Shown piece after piece: positions 63,766 through 64,000 of a stretch of DNA of 64,000 nt (its first letter is position 1; the number at the start of each line of letters is the position of its first letter). A program made the translations under genes and the position numbers. The notes under the pieces are model-generated. The model worked only from the letters and a program-made list of their open reading frames with translations. It had not been told where the DNA came from and ran no database searches. The stretch is from assembly GCA_022457155.1 (NCBI GenBank), contig JAJGOT010000221.1, forward strand, positions 129,501 through 193,500, written 5' to 3'. Source of the DNA: Cladopsammia gracilis (taxonomy: Eukaryota; Cnidaria; Anthozoa; Scleractinia; Dendrophylliidae).

Positions 63766-64000
63766 CTCTGGCAAGACACATTATCTTCTAAACCAACTGC
63801 GCGGCCCCTTTAGGGGTTGTTTTGATTACATTGTTTTATTCTGCCCCACATTTGTCAAGAACAAGACATACAATGGCTTCGTGGACCGCGATCCGCACAT
63901 CTTTGTGATTATCTGCCAACAGCATGAAATCGAAGACTGGTTGAAGCTGGCGAGCTTCTTTTTCACAGGCACTAACACTTTATTCATTCTCGATGACTGC
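63716..64000 (+). CDS. FtsK/HerA-type (A32-like) DNA packaging ATPase, N-terminal 95 residues, cut by window end
   Basis: The frame from the ATG at 63716 has a beta strand and Walker A: FNALIVGPTNSGKTHYLLN. Then come DYIVLFCPTF and the Walker B strand NTLFILDDC just at the window end. This is the genome-packaging ATPase of NCLDV/Polinton-type viruses, which pumps DNA into the preformed capsid using ATP. It overlaps the 68-aa ORF by 50 bp in another frame. The sensor and arginine-finger regions lie outside the window. Confidence 0.85.
   Translation, partial: MDPRKLPFNALIVGPTNSGKTHYLLNQLRGPFRGCFDYIVLFCPTFVKNKTYNGFVDRDPHIFVIICQQHEIEDWLKLASFFFTGTNTLFILDDC

Larger units (their letters stand above)
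54731..64000. mobile_element. Endogenous virus-like element, Polinton-like/adintovirus-like, left part
   Basis: A block of closely packed genes on both strands with short AT-rich spacers, unlike the rest of the window. It includes a YqaJ-type exonuclease, a zinc-ribbon factor, penton-like and major capsid candidates, and an FtsK/HerA-type packaging ATPase. That combination of morphogenesis genes defines the Polinton/PLV/adintovirus group of double-jelly-roll viruses. All main frames are intact. The right end, and any polymerase, integrase or protease, lie beyond the window, so the boundaries and the exact family are unresolved. Confidence 0.75.

Overview
The window looks like a transposon-rich invertebrate nuclear genome, most likely an anthozoan cnidarian such as a stony coral. 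The evidence is low coding density, a single-exon rhodopsin-like GPCR, nested DNA transposons, DIRS-like and Crypton-like tyrosine-recombinase elements, and an integrated DNA-virus-like element. The species assignment is inference; no species marker is visible.

Layout. 1-8.7 kb: a >=557-bp inverted repeat derived from a Crypton-like gene region. Its left arm is split by a complete but decayed DIRS-like retroelement (172-5552) with split direct repeats. A TTAA fold-back MITE, hairpins and a 40-bp satellite follow. 8.7-20.9 kb: mostly gene-free AT-rich DNA with small fold-back elements and a pentanucleotide microsatellite. 20.9-40.1 kb: bounded by two inverted arrays of a TCTGTAAAAT-type subterminal repeat with matching ends. 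Inside lie an internally deleted Ty3/Gypsy LTR element (23907-26683), several MITEs, a 3.0-kb element with 523-bp minisatellite terminal repeats carrying SAM-domain and HECT-like fragments (29652-32696), a 3.0-kb Tc1/mariner-class element (32802-35808) with a DDE transposase and a PB1-domain accessory gene, and a Harbinger-like element with a SAP fragment (37677-38932). 41.1-45.8 kb: a fold-back structure with 991-bp arms. 46.5-47.5 kb: the one clear host gene, a GPCR. 47.9-54.5 kb: a tRNA-like sequence, MITEs and gene-free DNA rich in TACATGTA.

54.5 kb to the window end is the most gene-dense and best preserved part: an endogenous virus-like element of the Polinton-like/adintovirus-like kind. 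It begins near an 87-bp-arm hairpin. It carries a YqaJ-type exonuclease, a zinc-ribbon protein resembling a late transcription factor, a hydrophobic coiled-coil protein, a penton-like minor capsid candidate, a tail-anchored proline-rich protein, two coiled-coil/membrane proteins, a double-jelly-roll-type major capsid candidate, and the start of an FtsK/HerA (A32-like) packaging ATPase that runs off the window. Structural genes are arranged as divergent pairs around short AT-rich spacers with TATATA just upstream of the start codons. The replication/transcription-type genes instead share an AATTGRARAAA motif, so two expression classes are likely. A GC-rich, strongly self-complementary block and a phased TGTCACGC iteron array lie in the only long spacer. 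No polymerase, integrase or protease of this element is in the window; they would be expected to the right if it is complete.
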